DNA of 64,000 bases. Origin: Streptomyces sp. Y2F8-2. Lineage in GTDB: Bacteria > Actinomycetota > Actinomycetes > Streptomycetales > Streptomycetaceae. The notes under the pieces were generated by a model that saw only the letters and a list, made by a program, of their open reading frames with translations, was not told where the DNA came from and searched no databases. Shown one piece after another: positions 62,865 to 64,000 of the stretch (position 1 is its first letter; the number at the start of each line of letters is the position of its first letter). A program made the position numbers and the translations under genes. The stretch covers positions 868,001 through 932,000 of the forward strand of contig NZ_BNGS01000002.1 of assembly GCF_014905555.1 (NCBI RefSeq). The letters are read 5' to 3'.

Positions 62865-64000
62865 TCATGTGCCGCCCTCCTCCGTACACCGGCCGGGACG
62901 GCGGCGGGCACCGGACCGGTCGGTCGTCTCCTCCGTCGCCCGCTGCCCTTCGCCACCAGGTGGGAGGTCGGCGGGACGCCGATGACGGGCCCTGGCCGCC
63001 TCGGCGGGACCACGGGTCGGCCGGCTGCCGCCGCTCGCCGGGCGGACCGTGCGCCTCCGCCGGGGAGCGCCAGGGGCACGGGAGGGCTGCCGCGGGGTGG
63101 GCGCCCCGGACGCGGCGGGAGGCGGGGTACCGGCCGAGAGCTCGGCCGTGTCATCCGGCATCGTGGCGGGCGCCCCGTGCTTCGCTTCGCGGCCCGCCCG
63201 TTCCGCACGCAGGCAGCGGCGGACGGTCTCCGGGTCGAGGCCCTCGTTGCAGGCCTGGTGCAGGAGCCGGGCGAAGAGGTAGTCCGGGTCCGCGCCCAGG
63301 GCCATGGCGAGGGCTTCCCGCGCCTCCAGCTCGTCGCCGGTCGACCAGGCCACCCACCCGGCGAGCGTCAGCGGCGCCGCGGCGTGCTCGCCGTACGAGC
63401 CGACACAGCGACGGGCCAGGGCGCGCCACAGCCGCAGCGCCGCGGCGGCCTCCGCGCCCTCCATCCACTCCGCCGCACGGTCGCGGGTCATGCGGTCCTG
63501 GAGGCCGACGATCAGGGCCGCGGCCTCGTCGTGCCCGAGCAGCTCGTCGTCTCGCCGGTCCGCCGCCGGGGCTGCGGACGCCGGCGGGGCTGCGGCGAGC
63601 CGTGCCATGACCCGCTCGGCGAGTGCGAGCGTCTCGGCGGCGACCCCGTCGCGGGTGCCGTCGTCCAGGATTCTCCGGACGAGCGCCATGCTCGCGGCGT
63701 CCAGCGCCGCTTCCTGATCGAGAGCGGCCGCCGTCTCCCAGGGACTGAGCCTCGCCCGGAACTCCTTGAGCGTGCCGCGCACCTGAAGGCCCGCGTAGGT
63801 CGCGGCGGCGGCCAGGACGGAGGTGCCGGGCAGGCCCAGCGGCTGCCCCTCGGAGGGACAGCAGCCGGGGCTGGGGCACACGTACGACCAGAAGCGGCCG
63901 TCGGAGAGGCACAGGGCCTCCACCACCGGCGCGTCGAGGCTGCCGCAGGCCGTGCGCAGCGACTGGGCCAGCGGCCGGAGGCGCTCCATGACATCGCGTC
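62865..64000 (-). CDS. DUF4192 family protein, 5' end beyond window
   Basis: The frame is open through the right edge (RDV-MERLRPLAQ), so the N-terminal 100 or more residues are missing. The visible part has the family phrases VEALCLSDGRFWSYVCP, CCPSEGQPLG, GTSVLAAAATYAGLQVRGTL and the helical C-terminal domain (LAGWVAWSTGDELEAREALAMAL; key AWSTGDELEA). A long Arg/Pro-rich tail of about 95 residues ends it. DUF4192 proteins are common in actinobacteria and their function is unknown. Confidence 0.85.
   Translation of the reverse strand, partial: RDVMERLRPLAQSLRTACGSLDAPVVEALCLSDGRFWSYVCPSPGCCPSEGQPLGLPGTSVLAAAATYAGLQVRGTLKEFRARLSPWETAAALDQEAALDAASMALVRRILDDGTRDGVAAETLALAERVMARLAAAPPASAAPAADRRDDELLGHDEAAALIVGLQDRMTRDRAAEWMEGAEAAAALRLWRALARRCVGSYGEHAAAPLTLAGWVAWSTGDELEAREALAMALGADPDYLFARLLHQACNEGLDPETVRRCLRAERAGREAKHGAPATMPDDTAELSAGTPPPAASGAPTPRQPSRAPGAPRRRRTVRPASGGSRPTRGPAEAARARHRRPADLPPGGEGQRATEETTDRSGARRRPGRCTEEGGT

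Noticed and set aside
1..64000. In-frame TTA (bldA-dependent) codons
   Set aside because: A visual scan of the called genes found TTA or TAA strings only out of frame or between genes; a computed count would be needed to be certain.
1..64000. Mobile elements, tRNA genes, CRISPR arrays
   Set aside because: No transposase, integrase, cloverleaf-like segment or regular repeat-spacer array was seen.

Overview
The window is chromosomal DNA of a Streptomyces (very high G+C, strong third-position GC bias). It carries whiH beside hrdB, cutRS, sepH, a DasR-type site before ptsH and the actinobacterial topoisomerase IV genes parC and parE. The gene order resembles the conserved core region around hrdB/cutRS in other streptomycetes. 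I see no insertion sequence, prophage, CRISPR array, rRNA or tRNA gene.

Left part (1-10.5 kb): an APC permease fragment, two overlapping trkA-type genes, DUF3159, an OB-fold protein, the kdpDE sensor pair without kdpABC, DUF3710, dut, a thioesterase, DUF3093, an unnamed protein and DUF4193. Much of this order recalls the M. tuberculosis Rv2690c-Rv2703 neighbourhood and suggests a potassium or envelope theme. 10.8-26 kb: cutRS with a candidate CutR site, inositol monophosphatase, coproporphyrin ferrochelatase, a lactone oxidase, sepH, a rhodanese, a VOC protein, thymidine kinase, a phosphodiesterase-like protein, DUF5998 and a large GNAT/acyl-CoA-synthetase fusion.

26-38.5 kb: ptsH behind a DasR-like operator, a GntR regulator, an M23 peptidase under a ydaO-type (c-di-AMP) riboswitch, an M16 peptidase pair, parC, a CobW GTPase, DUF6082 and a small protein. 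This stretch ends in two scrambled citrate synthase genes, the clearest anomaly of the window: pieces of one gene's N-terminus lie inverted and out of order between the C-terminal parts of two divergent genes.

38.5-50.3 kb is a signalling and transport region. An iron-box-controlled sucrase/ferredoxin-like gene is followed by a DcuS/CitA-type two-component system, an ABC importer flanked by two paralogous CitB-type regulators, and a five-gene unit (DUF1453, kinase, LuxR regulator, DUF485, acetate-type symporter). 50.5-64 kb: parE, a small zinc protein, a secreted trypsin-like protease, hrdB with an ECF-type promoter, whiH with a WhiG-type promoter, a fused ABC transporter, a Nudix-winged-helix regulator that appears to repress itself, a glycogen-debranching-like protein and a DUF4192 protein cut by the window edge.

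Most transcription units end in strong GC hairpins, and many operons are joined by ATGA/GTGA overlaps. Functional names rest on motifs and recalled family features; no database search was possible.
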